A program made the position numbers and the translations under genes. Source: a virus. Taken from it: a stretch of DNA of 38,438 nt. The stretch is from the IMG/VR virus record IMGVR_UViG_3300032325_000224, positions 1-38,438 of that record. One strand, written 5' to 3'. Under the pieces are notes generated by a model. The model had not been told where the DNA came from. It saw nothing but the letters and a program-made list of their open reading frames with translations, and ran no database searches. Positions 6,409 through 13,215 of the stretch are shown here, in pieces; positions within the stretch are counted from its first letter, which is position 1; the number at the start of each line of letters is the position of its first letter.

Positions 6409-6687
6409 ATGAAACGCTCCGTAAGATACTACAACCAAGCGCGCTCATGCGCCTACCAATCCGCCGCCTTGTTCATGGGCGCAGTCGCCGCCGCATGCTG
6501 GATACCTGGCGCCATCATCAGCAACCAGCAAGGCGCGAGCTCGATCTGGCTCTTGCTGCTCATCGCCGCATCCGGCGCAGGACTCATCGCCGCCTTCGCC
6601 CTCGGGACTAATGCCATGCGCGCCTACCGCATCGGCGAGGAAGAGCAGTACCACGAAGCCCGCCGCGCGATCCGGCCGAGGATCTGA
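6409..6687 (+). CDS. Small two-span membrane protein
   Basis: A 92-residue protein with two hydrophobic segments, at about residues 18-40 (AALFMGAVAAACWIPGAII) and 46-68 (SIWLLLLIAASGAGLIAAFAL), flanked by basic ends. It sits in the early operon away from the lysis cassette. Membrane proteins in this place often act in superinfection exclusion or host interaction, but nothing in the sequence names a function. Confidence 0.6.
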   Translation: MKRSVRYYNQARSCAYQSAALFMGAVAAACWIPGAIISNQQGASSIWLLLLIAASGAGLIAAFALGTNAMRAYRIGEEEQYHEARRAIRPRI

Positions 6688-6705
6688 TCTTCAGAAAAAA
6701 CAAAA

Positions 6706-7563
6706 ATGAAAACATCAGGGATCATTCTTGGCGTAGGCGCACCTAACCGTTGCCGCGATGGATCGAAAACAATGTGCGCGATCATCTTAACGGAAGAACT
6801 TGGATTTATTCGCGTCTACCCAATCCCTGCCGAAAAAAGATTTGGCGTTTGGAATAAGGTGCGAGTTTGGCTTGAAAAAAGCAAAACTGACAACCGTCAA
6901 GAGAGCTATAAACTCACCGCTTTCGAAGTCTATGACTCTATTACTGATAAAGAGGAAAAATTAGACATACTAGACAACTGCTCAATCAAAAGCGGCACAC
7001 AAGACCCCATTGATTTTTGCAACAACAGGAGATCAAGCGTTGCTCTAATTAAGGTGCCTCCGCACACGCTTGGAATATCCATTTCATCGAGAGCTCCAAT
7101 ACCAAGGCCAGCGAGTGAGTATGAAGAATACTCATGGCTGCTATCACAAGAGGATCATTGGCAAAAGCCATACCTTGAATGGGTATCTGAACAAGGCAAA
7201 GAGCATCGCACTCACCTCGTAGGGCGTGAGGTTTATATGGGTCTTCAAAACAATCCCACTAAACCGCTTGCGGTGTACGAAAACATGGGGATCACCGTTC
7301 CTGATTTCCAGCACTGGTTGCTACTCGGAAACATGAAGGATCGCAGGAATGTGTGGGTAGGCGTACACCTTCATCGCCAAAAAAAGCAGATAAACGGTTC
7401 TATCCCGCTCTTCTCCGTGATCCGAAATGGAAAGCCCGACGATTGGCCATACTTAAAGCAGGAAATTTCAAATGTGCCTGTTGTGGACAACCAGCCGCTG
7501 CTGTTCACCACCGAGGCTATGACCTCAACAAACTTCCGTGGGAGTACGGTGATGATTGCCTGA
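6706..7563 (+). CDS. Unknown protein, possibly made as a frameshift fusion with the HNH nuclease
   Basis: The full frame is 285 residues. The N-terminal part (TMCAIILTEELGFIRVYPIP, then VWNKVRVWLEKSK and DNRQESYKL) resembles a family of uncharacterised prokaryotic proteins I have seen but cannot name. From 7353 the frame overlaps an HNH gene for 211 bases, and there the HNH frame carries clear conserved motifs while this frame looks like a by-product. At 7380-7386 the sequence A_AAA_AAG is in phase in this frame and a -1 slip enters the HNH frame, giving a 300-residue fusion (227 + 73). Base composition is clearly more AT-rich than the flanking genes, suggesting recent acquisition. Alternatives: two separate proteins, or an indel in the A7 run. 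Confidence 0.65.
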   Translation: MKTSGIILGVGAPNRCRDGSKTMCAIILTEELGFIRVYPIPAEKRFGVWNKVRVWLEKSKTDNRQESYKLTAFEVYDSITDKEEKLDILDNCSIKSGTQDPIDFCNNRRSSVALIKVPPHTLGISISSRAPIPRPASEYEEYSWLLSQEDHWQKPYLEWVSEQGKEHRTHLVGREVYMGLQNNPTKPLAVYENMGITVPDFQHWLLLGNMKDRRNVWVGVHLHRQKKQINGSIPLFSVIRNGKPDDWPYLKQEISNVPVVDNQPLLFTTEAMTSTNFRGSTVMIA

Positions 7564-7607
7564 TTCCCATCTGTAGAAAATGCCACCGACTAATACACAA
7601 TCCATGA
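7353..7607 (+). CDS. HNH endonuclease domain
   Basis: An 84-residue frame with a complete HNH fold: 'DPKWKARRLAILKAG' entry helix, CxxC at 'CACC', the 'VHHRGY' His-His, 'LIPICRKCH' with the second CxxC and 'RLIHN'. These bind a structural zinc and one catalytic metal that cuts DNA. The independent start would be GTG at 7353 with CAGGA five bases upstream. Alternatively the domain is translated as the C-terminus of the 6706 gene by -1 frameshifting. Its stop overlaps the ParB-like start (ATGA, 7604). Stand-alone HNH proteins in phages can be homing nucleases or packaging partners; this one is far from terminase, so homing or defence/counter-defence is likelier. Confidence 0.8.
   Translation: MGRRTPSSPKKADKRFYPALLRDPKWKARRLAILKAGNFKCACCGQPAAAVHHRGYDLNKLPWEYGDDCLIPICRKCHRLIHNP
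7380..7386 (+). other. A_AAA_AAG slippery heptamer (candidate -1 frameshift site)
   Basis: In the 6706 frame the codons are CAA AAA AAG, so the heptamer is in the right phase for a -1 slip. The -1 frame then reads GCA GAT AAA and continues as the HNH domain. A_AAA_AAG is the slippery sequence of E. coli dnaX. No obvious stimulatory hairpin was seen by eye directly downstream. Confidence 0.55.
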
Positions 7608-8542
7608 AAAAGCACAAATACAACATATTCCCCGAAGCTAAGACCGAGGATTTCACCCGCCTGATCGATGACATCCGCACAAACGGATTCGATCAAAAGC
7701 AACCTGTCACTCTTTACCAAGGAGAGGTGCTGGATGGATGGAACCGCACCAAGGCTTGCCAAGAGCTTGGCATCAAGCCGCCGACCATCATCTTTACCGG
7801 CACCGATGCTGACGCCATTGCTTTTGTGATGCGCACCAACAAGCGCCGCAACCTTAACAGTGGACAATGGGCGTGCATAGCAGCCGAGGCTGATGACCTG
7901 CTCGCTGTCATCGCGGAACAGGTGGAAAAAGATGCTGAGCGGAAGCGCATCGAGAACGCGGCGAATCAGCATCAGCCTCAGGACAAAAAATTGTCCGCAC
8001 CCAGCAACCAGCACGCTGATAAAACTGCCACCAAAGCCGCCGAGCTTTTCAACACGAACCGCACCTACGTCAACCAAGCAGTCAAGATGAAGACTGCCGC
8101 GCCAGAAGTCTTTGAAAAGGTCAAGGCTGGCAAGATGACGATGCAGGACGCTAACAAGGCAGTCCGAGCTATTCCAACTGACCCATGGCTTGATGATGAA
8201 GAGCTAAGAAAAAAAGAGGTGGAAAATGGGAGCGCTGTCATCGCTAACGCACAGCGCGACAAGAACCTTATTCAGTGGGCTGAAAAGAAAGGTTTAGCAG
8301 TTCGAATTGATAGAGGAACGCCATTTGGAAATCCATACATACTCGACGCGGATGGAGATAGGGAAACGGTTTGCTACCACTATGAGTGGGACTATTTGCC
8401 CTACAAACCTTCGATCCTCAACAAGCTCAAAGAGCTAAAAGGCAAAGTGTTGATATGTCACTGCTATCCCAAAGCGTGCCATGGGGATTCGTTAGTAAAT
8501 TGGGCACATAATAAACACGAACATAGAACTCCACACCAATGA
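7604..8542 (+). CDS. ParB-like N-terminal domain fused to DUF4326
   Basis: A 312-residue protein. Residues about 8-80 resemble a ParB/Srx-type domain: 'FTRLIDDIRTNGF' and 'GEVLDGWNRTKACQELGI', matching the DGxxRxxA core. Residues 95-200 are helical with a KorB-like HTH region (NTNRTYVNQAVKMKT) and a segment (EVFEKVKAGKMTMQDANKAV) typical of phage ParB proteins. The C-terminus (RGTPFGNPY... then GKVLICHCYPKACHGDSL) is a DUF4326 domain with its conserved GNP and C-x-C...CHG motifs. The ParB domain may bind or hydrolyse CTP or act as a nuclease; DUF4326 function is unknown. The ATG at 7604 overlaps the HNH stop and is preferred over 7580. The C-terminal part is more AT-rich. Confidence 0.8.
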   Translation: MKKHKYNIFPEAKTEDFTRLIDDIRTNGFDQKQPVTLYQGEVLDGWNRTKACQELGIKPPTIIFTGTDADAIAFVMRTNKRRNLNSGQWACIAAEADDLLAVIAEQVEKDAERKRIENAANQHQPQDKKLSAPSNQHADKTATKAAELFNTNRTYVNQAVKMKTAAPEVFEKVKAGKMTMQDANKAVRAIPTDPWLDDEELRKKEVENGSAVIANAQRDKNLIQWAEKKGLAVRIDRGTPFGNPYILDADGDRETVCYHYEWDYLPYKPSILNKLKELKGKVLICHCYPKACHGDSLVNWAHNKHEHRTPHQ

Positions 8543-8778
8543 TCTTCCACATCACCCAACGGATCAAGAATCCGACGGTCATCGTCGCGAGCCGGACGCA
8601 AATCACCGACAGCGTCACCACACGGCAAATCGCCGGGACCATGCACCTCGTTATGCCGCATTCAGCGCGTGAGGTGCTGGCGCTCCAGATGCTCGAACAC
8701 CAAGTCGAGAAGTTCGCCCCAGCAACCGGCAACGGCGTGCTCATCACCGAGGCCGCGCACCAGAAACTCAACGCCTAA
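8539..8778 (+). CDS. Small hypothetical early protein
   Basis: A 79-residue soluble protein beginning at an ATGA overlap with the ParB-like gene. 'PTVIVASRTQITDSVTTRQIAGTMHLVMP' alternates hydrophobic and polar residues as in beta strands, then an amphipathic helix (REVLALQMLEHQVEKF). No motif is recognised. Its coupling to upstream and downstream genes supports that it is expressed. Confidence 0.55.
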   Translation: MIFHITQRIKNPTVIVASRTQITDSVTTRQIAGTMHLVMPHSAREVLALQMLEHQVEKFAPATGNGVLITEAAHQKLNA

Positions 8779-8782
8779 CACC

Positions 8783-9133
8783 ATGACCGCCACCCAATGT
8801 GATTTTGATTTCACCACCAAGAGGATGCCAGCACCGGCGATCCGTGAGGTTGAAACCCTTGTCGAATACCTGCTCTGGGCCTCGGCCTCGGAATGGGTTC
8901 CTGCCAAGACAATCTCCGCCCGCCTCGGCTTCAATGAGAGGAAGATCCGCTCGCTCGCCGAACACTCCAACGGCGTGGTCATCAGCGGCCCCGGTTGCCC
9001 TGGCTACCGACACATCAGTCATTGCACCGGCGCTCAAGTCCGTGAGGTGAGCGACCGCATGAAGTCACAGGCGAAGGCGATGCTGCGCCGCTCGATCCGC
9101 CTCAAGAACCTCGCTCACTCGATCATTTCCTAA
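8783..9133 (+). CDS. Putative winged-helix early protein
   Basis: A 116-residue protein whose middle (VETLVEYLLWASASEWVPAK, then ISARLGFNERKIRSLAEHS) forms a helix-turn-helix-like pattern, followed by a wing-like 'GVVISGPGCPGYRHI' and a long basic C-terminal helix. The frame is open further upstream, but the ATG at 8783, after the previous stop and an 'AACACC' leader seen before neighbouring genes, is the natural start. Probable DNA-binding protein in the replication or recombination operon; the target is unknown. Confidence 0.6.
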   Translation: MTATQCDFDFTTKRMPAPAIREVETLVEYLLWASASEWVPAKTISARLGFNERKIRSLAEHSNGVVISGPGCPGYRHISHCTGAQVREVSDRMKSQAKAMLRRSIRLKNLAHSIIS

Positions 9134-9144
9134 CACCCGAACCA

Positions 9145-9444
9145 ATGCCCGAAATCAACACCATATCAAACGACCGGATGGAATCGTTCATCGAGACCAT
9201 CGTCGCCCAAGCCCGCGAGGCGATGCAGGAACGCTCTGCCGACATCCTCCGCGCGTGGCATGAGAACATCGAAGAGAGCAACGCGAACGAGAAGAAATTC
9301 CCGCCGCTGAAGCTCGCGATCTCTGCCGCCGTTGATCTCGAAGCCGCGACGATCGAAACGACCGTGCGCTTCTCCGCCACCTATCAAAGCACCATCACCT
9401 CGAAGCTGCCCGATCCCGATCAACCGGAGCTGCCGAATCTCTAA
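9145..9444 (+). CDS. Hypothetical protein upstream of Bet
   Basis: A 99-residue acidic protein with a long N-terminal helix (MESFIETIVAQAREAMQERS...) and a beta-rich second half (LKLAISAAVDLEAATIETTV). It lies 12 bases before the Bet gene and is probably cotranscribed with it. It has no similarity I recognise to Gam or to a known host-nuclease inhibitor, although that role would suit the position. Confidence 0.55.
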   Translation: MPEINTISNDRMESFIETIVAQAREAMQERSADILRAWHENIEESNANEKKFPPLKLAISAAVDLEAATIETTVRFSATYQSTITSKLPDPDQPELPNL

Positions 9445-9456
9445 CACCCCAAAAAT

Positions 9457-10191
9457 ATGACTACTGAAATCGCTACCACTACCACCCACGCCCCGAAGCC
9501 TAGCGCCATGCAACTCATGGCCTCCCGCTGCAATGTCGATCCGGCAAAGCTGCACCAGACCCTCAAGAGCACCGTCTTCAAAGGCGCGACCGACGAAGAA
9601 ATGCTCGCGCTGGTCGTCACCGCAAACACCTATCAGCTCAACCCGCTGCTCAAGGAAATGTACGCCTTCCCGAAAAAGGGCGGAGGGATCGTGCCGATGG
9701 TCGGCGTGGATGGCTGGCTGAAGATCGCTAACCGCCAGGAGAATTACGACGGCATGAGCGTCGAGGTCTTCGGCGATGGCAAAACACCAACCCACGCCAC
9801 CTGCGAAATCTACCTCAAGAACCGCGCTCACCAAGTGAAGGTCACCGAGTATTTCGAGGAATGCCGCCGCAACACCGACCCATGGAATCAGATGCCACGC
9901 CGAATGATCCGCAACAAGGTGATGATCCAAGCAATCCGCGTGGCATTCGGCATCGGCGGGATCTTCGATGAGGATGAGGCGACCGACATTGCTGGCACGC
10001 GCAATGTGACACCGAAGCCAGCAACGATCACCGGCATCATCGATCCGTTCGCCAAGGCCGAACCGGCGAAGAAGGCCGAAGCCAAAGCAAAGCCCGAGGT
10101 GGTCGAAGCTGAACCGGCAGATGAGCCAACGCTCGATCTCGCCGAGATGCCCGAGGCCGATTGGGGCGATGAGAAAGGAGGCGAAGCATGA
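9457..10191 (+). CDS. bet: Bet/RecT-type single-strand annealing protein
   Basis: A 244-residue recombinase of the lambda Bet family, which coats 3' single-stranded overhangs made by the exonuclease and anneals them to complementary DNA. Family features: 'TLKSTVFKGATDEEMLALVVTA' near residue 30, 'YQLNPLLKEMYAFP', 'VPMVGVDGWLKIAN' and 'PRRMIRNKVMIQAIRVAFG'. The last 65 residues form an Ala/Glu/Pro-rich acidic tail, usual for this family and possibly contacting SSB. It is followed within the same operon by a YqaJ-type exonuclease, its normal partner, with two small genes between. No Shine-Dalgarno sequence is visible before the ATG. Confidence 0.93.
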   Translation: MTTEIATTTTHAPKPSAMQLMASRCNVDPAKLHQTLKSTVFKGATDEEMLALVVTANTYQLNPLLKEMYAFPKKGGGIVPMVGVDGWLKIANRQENYDGMSVEVFGDGKTPTHATCEIYLKNRAHQVKVTEYFEECRRNTDPWNQMPRRMIRNKVMIQAIRVAFGIGGIFDEDEATDIAGTRNVTPKPATITGIIDPFAKAEPAKKAEAKAKPEVVEAEPADEPTLDLAEMPEADWGDEKGGEA

Positions 10192-10370
10192 GCCACGAAC
10201 CCGTTCAACGCGAGGCGATCGATGCCGAGTGGCGGATCTTTAAGGACGCATTCAAAATGGCCTTGGCATCGCTCAAGGCCAAGAAGGAGGCGCTGCTTTA
10301 CCAGCAGAACATCGCGAAGGCGCAGGTGCTTTCCAACGCGATCAACCAAGCATGGAAGGAGGTCATGTGA
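10188..10370 (+). CDS. Small helical protein between Bet and Exo
   Basis: A 60-residue, almost entirely helical and basic protein (FKMALASLKAKKEALLYQQNIAKAQVL) that could form a coiled coil. It starts at an ATGA overlap with Bet, with GGAGGC just upstream, and ends with GTGA overlapping the next gene. It may be an accessory factor of the recombination pair; there is no recognised family. Confidence 0.6.
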   Translation: MSHEPVQREAIDAEWRIFKDAFKMALASLKAKKEALLYQQNIAKAQVLSNAINQAWKEVM

Positions 10371-10690
10371 AAATCGCCGAGAAAAAACGGACGCTCACAC
10401 GCACCGGCATCGACTGGGACAATTTCTTTCGCCTCGCAGGAATGCGCGCGGTCTACACCATGCAAGACTGCTACATTGAATCGGCGATCTCGGCAGCATC
10501 CTATCGAGGCTACAAAACCGAGACGCTTTGCAATGGCGATGGCACCAGCGTGATGCTGATCAAACGCGAGCGAGAGACCGACATTATTCTGACAGATCTC
10601 ATGGCACTGCCGGAGAAGCAACTCCGGGCGGTCTACAACGCGGCGATCGAAGCCGGACTGATCAAACCATACGAGGGAGGTGTAGGATGA
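10367..10690 (+). CDS. Hypothetical protein between Bet and Exo
   Basis: A 107-residue protein. AAGGAGG at 10355-10361 stands five bases before GTG 10367, so this GTG is preferred over the in-frame ATG at 10352, which would lie within the ribosome-binding site. Sequence: a basic N-terminus, 'YTMQDCYIESAISAASYRG', and a helical end (PEKQLRAVYNAAIEAGLIKP) that closely resembles conserved small phage proteins I cannot name. It overlaps the exonuclease gene by ATGA. Confidence 0.6.
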   Translation: MKIAEKKRTLTRTGIDWDNFFRLAGMRAVYTMQDCYIESAISAASYRGYKTETLCNGDGTSVMLIKRERETDIILTDLMALPEKQLRAVYNAAIEAGLIKPYEGGVG

Positions 10691-11352
10691 CTATCTGGCC
10701 CGAAATGGAACAGGGGAGTGAAGATTGGTTCCGCGCCCGCAAAGGCAGGCTCACCGCATCACAGATGGCCAAGGTGATCACTCCGACCGGCAAGCTCTCA
10801 AGCCAATGGGAAAAGCTCGCCATCCGCCTCGCTGGCGAATGCGTGAAACCCAATGAGATCCCAGCCTTCCTCGGCAACATCCACACTGATCGCGGCCATG
10901 AGATGGAGCCGGTCGCGCGTGATTGGTTTGCCGAATGGAGCGGCCTCGATGTCCGCACCGTCGGCTTTGTCACCAAGGACGACAACCCGGTGCTCGGATG
11001 CTCGCCCGATGCGCTGATCTATCAAGGCGATGAACCGACTTGTGGCCTCGAAATCAAATGCCCGCTGATCGAAAACCACGCGCTCTACCATTACGAAGGC
11101 GGAGTGCCTGAGCAGTACCGCGCCCAGGTGCACGGCTCGATGGTCGTCACCGGACTGCGCGAGTGGTGGTTCGTTTCCTTCAACGAAGGCACCGAGCCAT
11201 TCGTCCATTGCCAAAAGTGGGACGAGTACACCGACAAGGTGGCAGAGGCGCTCGACGAGTTCGTGACGAAGTACGCGCCGATCCGCTCGGAGGTTTTGCA
11301 CAAGCTAACCAAGAAACAAAATGCACCAAGAAGAAGAAAGTCAGTGGCATGA
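10687..11352 (+). CDS. exo: YqaJ/lambda-exonuclease-family alkaline nuclease
   Basis: A 221-residue nuclease of the YqaJ viral-recombinase family (PD-(D/E)XK fold), expected to degrade 5' strands and give 3' overhangs to Bet. Motifs in order: 'WFRARKGRLTASQMAKVI' at 13-30, 'DRGHEMEPVARDWF' near 70, 'GCSPDALIY' near 105 with the metal-binding Asp, 'GLEIKCP' near 122 with the Glu-x-Lys, and 'QYRAQVHGSMVVTG' near 143 with the family's Gln. The ATG at 10687 overlaps the previous stop; further upstream the frame is only a shadow. The basic tail (PRRRKSVA) overlaps a small zinc-ribbon gene. Confidence 0.93.
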   Translation: MTIWPEMEQGSEDWFRARKGRLTASQMAKVITPTGKLSSQWEKLAIRLAGECVKPNEIPAFLGNIHTDRGHEMEPVARDWFAEWSGLDVRTVGFVTKDDNPVLGCSPDALIYQGDEPTCGLEIKCPLIENHALYHYEGGVPEQYRAQVHGSMVVTGLREWWFVSFNEGTEPFVHCQKWDEYTDKVAEALDEFVTKYAPIRSEVLHKLTKKQNAPRRRKSVA

Positions 11353-11482
11353 TGAAGACGACTATCCAACAACCCGAAGAGCCTCATTCAGTTGCACCAT
11401 GTGCGGAAGCTGGGACTGGCCTAACCCCGCTTCAAGCTGCCCGCTCTGCCGATCTGACGAGGAAGGAGACGAGGATGAGTGA
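11321..11482 (+). CDS. Tiny zinc-ribbon protein
   Basis: A 53-residue frame overlapping the end of the exonuclease gene by 32 bases. After an acidic N-terminus it has 'CTMCGSWDWP' and then 'CPLCRSDEE', a two-CxxC zinc ribbon with 15 residues between the pairs, and a very acidic tail. Spacing and composition are those of a real small zinc protein and not of a shadow frame. Similar small ribbons lie between recombination genes in other phages. Function unknown. Confidence 0.6.
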   Translation: MHQEEESQWHDEDDYPTTRRASFSCTMCGSWDWPNPASSCPLCRSDEEGDEDE

Positions 11483-11521
11483 AGATGACTCCGGCCTCGC
11501 CGCCGTGAAAGGAGAAGATTT

Positions 11522-11773
11522 ATGAGATACGAAATCAAAACAATTCATGATGATTACGACTGCGATACTTGCGGCACGAGTTATGCGGACGGCTATCAAA
11601 TCTATCGCGACGGAGAGTTAGTCCACGAAATAAAACCTGTTGCGCATTGTTTTGGCGGAGATGATTTCAAAGCTGAGGATTGGGCTATATGGATTATTCG
11701 GGATCTTGGACATGACATATGTATTGATGGTTGGGAAGCTGCCCTCACCGCCGTGAAAGGAGGTGAGCCGTGA
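11522..11773 (+). CDS. Small hypothetical protein
   Basis: An 83-residue acidic protein with 'DYDCDTCGTSYADGYQIYRDGE', a partial metal-site-like CxxC, and a later 'AHCFGG'. The start is preceded by AAAGGAGAAG and overlaps a 16-codon frame (11475-11525) whose end (LAAVKGEDL) resembles the end of this protein (LTAVKGGEP), hinting at a small local duplication of the ribosome-binding region. I do not recognise the family. Confidence 0.6.
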   Translation: MRYEIKTIHDDYDCDTCGTSYADGYQIYRDGELVHEIKPVAHCFGGDDFKAEDWAIWIIRDLGHDICIDGWEAALTAVKGGEP

Positions 11774-12000
11774 GCGCAGGCAAAGCATCCGACCAGCAAG
11801 TCGCTGGAAACCACTACAAGGGACTGGCAATTCAGCCCGCCGAATACTGCCAGCGCAACCGCCTGCCGTACTGTGAGTCGAGCGTGATTCGCTATGTCAC
11901 AAGGCATCGCGCCAAGAACGGGCGGCAGGACATTGAAAAGGCAATCCACTGCCTACAACTCTTACTTGAAATGGAATACCCGCAAGATGAGCAATCCTAA
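11770..12000 (+). CDS. DUF3310 family protein
   Basis: A 76-residue protein with the DUF3310 signature: 'GNHYKGLAIQPAEYCQRN' followed by 'SSVIRYVTRHRAKNG' and 'DIEKAIHCLQLLLE'. The family is common in phages beside nucleotide-metabolism and replication genes; it is sometimes labelled nucleotide-kinase-like, but its activity is not established. It starts with GTG overlapping the previous stop, after AAAGGAGGTGAG. Confidence 0.85.
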   Translation: MSAGKASDQQVAGNHYKGLAIQPAEYCQRNRLPYCESSVIRYVTRHRAKNGRQDIEKAIHCLQLLLEMEYPQDEQS

Positions 12001-12190
12001 CCAAGCAGGAAAAGGCGACAGCCCAAGGCCGGTCAATGGCGAGATGTTCCGCGACAATTACGACGAGATCTTCAGGAAAGACGCCGACGATATTATCTGC
12101 CCGCATTGCGGAAGCGACAAAGATCCATTCTTTTCACGAATTGAGCCTATGGGGGATTACTGCCCCGACTGCGGAGAAGAACGCGCATGA
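11987..12190 (+). CDS. Small zinc-ribbon phage protein
   Basis: A 67-residue protein with a conserved phage motif 'NPNQAGKGDSPRPVNGEMF' and 'NYDEIF' followed by a zinc ribbon 'CPHCGSDKD' and 'CPDCGEE'. The N-terminal motif is found in many small phage proteins of unknown role. The ATG at 11987 overlaps the end of the DUF3310 gene by 14 bases, and its stop overlaps the next small gene (ATGA). A nucleic-acid-binding role is plausible from the ribbon. Confidence 0.7.
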   Translation: MSNPNQAGKGDSPRPVNGEMFRDNYDEIFRKDADDIICPHCGSDKDPFFSRIEPMGDYCPDCGEERA

Positions 12191-12288
12191 GCAATAAACC
12201 CAAACACACCCCCAAGAGCATAACCCTCGGCCTCATCATCGCCTACTTCAGCGCCGTGTTTTGGATCAGTAAGAAACTCAACAAATGA
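12187..12288 (+). CDS. 33-residue membrane peptide
   Basis: A short frame with a basic N-terminus (MSNKPKHTPKS), one hydrophobic stretch of about 15 residues (ITLGLIIAYFSAVFWI) and a basic end (SKKLNK). It is joined by ATGA overlaps to both neighbours (12187 and 12285), which argues that it is translated. Single-span microproteins of this kind are easily missed. Function unknown. Confidence 0.55.
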   Translation: MSNKPKHTPKSITLGLIIAYFSAVFWISKKLNK

Positions 12289-12704
12289 TCGAATTTTTCC
12301 TACCCATGATCCCACCCACTGCGACCAGCCAGACCAAGCGATTGGTCATGGTCGGAGGCAAACCGAGGTTCTTCCCGAAGAAGGAACACGCTAAAGCCGA
12401 GGCCGATCTCATGACGCTCATCAAACCCAAAGCCCCGACCGAGCCGCTCGACGGCCCGATCCTGCTGCAAGTCGATTTCACATTCCCCTGGCGCAAGACC
12501 GAAGGCAAACGCCGGAAGGAATGGGGTAAGATCCCAAACGACAAGCGCCCCGATGCCGACAACCTAGTGAAGCTCGTCGGCGATGTTCTCACCAAGGCGA
12601 ACTTCTACGGAGACGACGGACAGGTCGCTGACCTGCGAGTGACAAAATACTGGGGCGATCAGCCCGGCATCAAGATTCTCATCTCACCCATACCAACCCC
12701 ATAA
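12285..12704 (+). CDS. rusA: RusA-like Holliday junction resolvase
   Basis: A 139-residue endonuclease that cuts Holliday junctions symmetrically. It has the RusA pattern: a basic N-terminal strand region (FLPMIPPTATSQTKRL), then 'RPDADNLVKLVGDVL' and 'FYGDDGQVADLRVTKYW', supplying the acidic metal-binding triad and the basic residue around it. Length is normal for the family. It completes the recombination set with Bet and Exo and would resolve junctions before packaging. It starts at an ATGA overlap with the membrane peptide. Confidence 0.92.
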   Translation: MIEFFLPMIPPTATSQTKRLVMVGGKPRFFPKKEHAKAEADLMTLIKPKAPTEPLDGPILLQVDFTFPWRKTEGKRRKEWGKIPNDKRPDADNLVKLVGDVLTKANFYGDDGQVADLRVTKYWGDQPGIKILISPIPTP

Positions 12705-12707
12705 CAC

Positions 12708-12896
12708 ATGAAACCGAAAACATACCGAGTCCTAAGCGAAGCCGTAGAAAATGGCATCAAGTACGGATGGCATCGCGCCTACAAGCACAACGACGAGCCT
12801 GATCAGATCGAACTCCAAGGTGCTGTTCACAATGCTATCATGTTTGAGATCAGCGAGTACTTCGACTTCGAGGACGATGTCCCGACCCTGCACTGA
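12708..12896 (+). CDS. Small conserved phage protein
   Basis: A 62-residue acidic protein (YRVLSEAVENGIKYGWHRAYKH, then AIMFEISEYFDFE). Proteins of this form occur in replication regions of many phages, without known function. It starts three bases after the RusA stop with the 'ATAACACATG' type of leader seen before other early genes. Confidence 0.6.
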   Translation: MKPKTYRVLSEAVENGIKYGWHRAYKHNDEPDQIELQGAVHNAIMFEISEYFDFEDDVPTLH

Positions 12897-12918
12897 ATCA
12901 CCCCAACCCCATAACAAC

Positions 12919-13212
12919 ATGACAAAACGATACGACGCAGTCGCTACCATCGGCGAGTACACCAACAAGCAAGGCGAGAAGAAAAAGCGATACCTCACTG
13001 TGGGAGCGGTGATGGAAGGAAACGACGGGCGCATGGCGCTCAAGCTCGATGCACTACCGACCAATCCCGAGTGGAGCGGCTGGATCGCTTTCTACGAACC
13101 GAAGCAGCAGGATGGCATGTATCAGCAACGCCCGGCACCACAGCAAAGCGGCCCCAGCCGGCAAGCGATGGCACCGGTGATCAGCGACGAAGACGACGAC
13201 ATCCCATTCTGA
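12919..13212 (+). CDS. SSB-like single-strand DNA-binding protein candidate
   Basis: A 97-residue protein: an N-terminal beta-rich region (RYDAVATIGEYTNKQGEKKK, YLTVGAVMEG, LKLDALP), a Gln/Pro-rich linker (QQRPAPQQSGPSRQ) and the acidic tip 'DEDDDIPF'. That modular plan and the DDDIPF end are those of bacterial SSB, whose tip recruits repair and replication proteins. The core is shorter than a normal OB fold, so it is either a minimal phage SSB or an SSB mimic that binds the same partners. It lies directly before the O-like replication gene. Confidence 0.65.
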   Translation: MTKRYDAVATIGEYTNKQGEKKKRYLTVGAVMEGNDGRMALKLDALPTNPEWSGWIAFYEPKQQDGMYQQRPAPQQSGPSRQAMAPVISDEDDDIPF

Positions 13213-13215
13213 TCC

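Noticed and set aside
11475-11525. A 16-codon gene before 11522
   Set aside because: It is too short to judge and looks like a duplicated ribosome-binding segment; mentioned only in the entry for the next gene.
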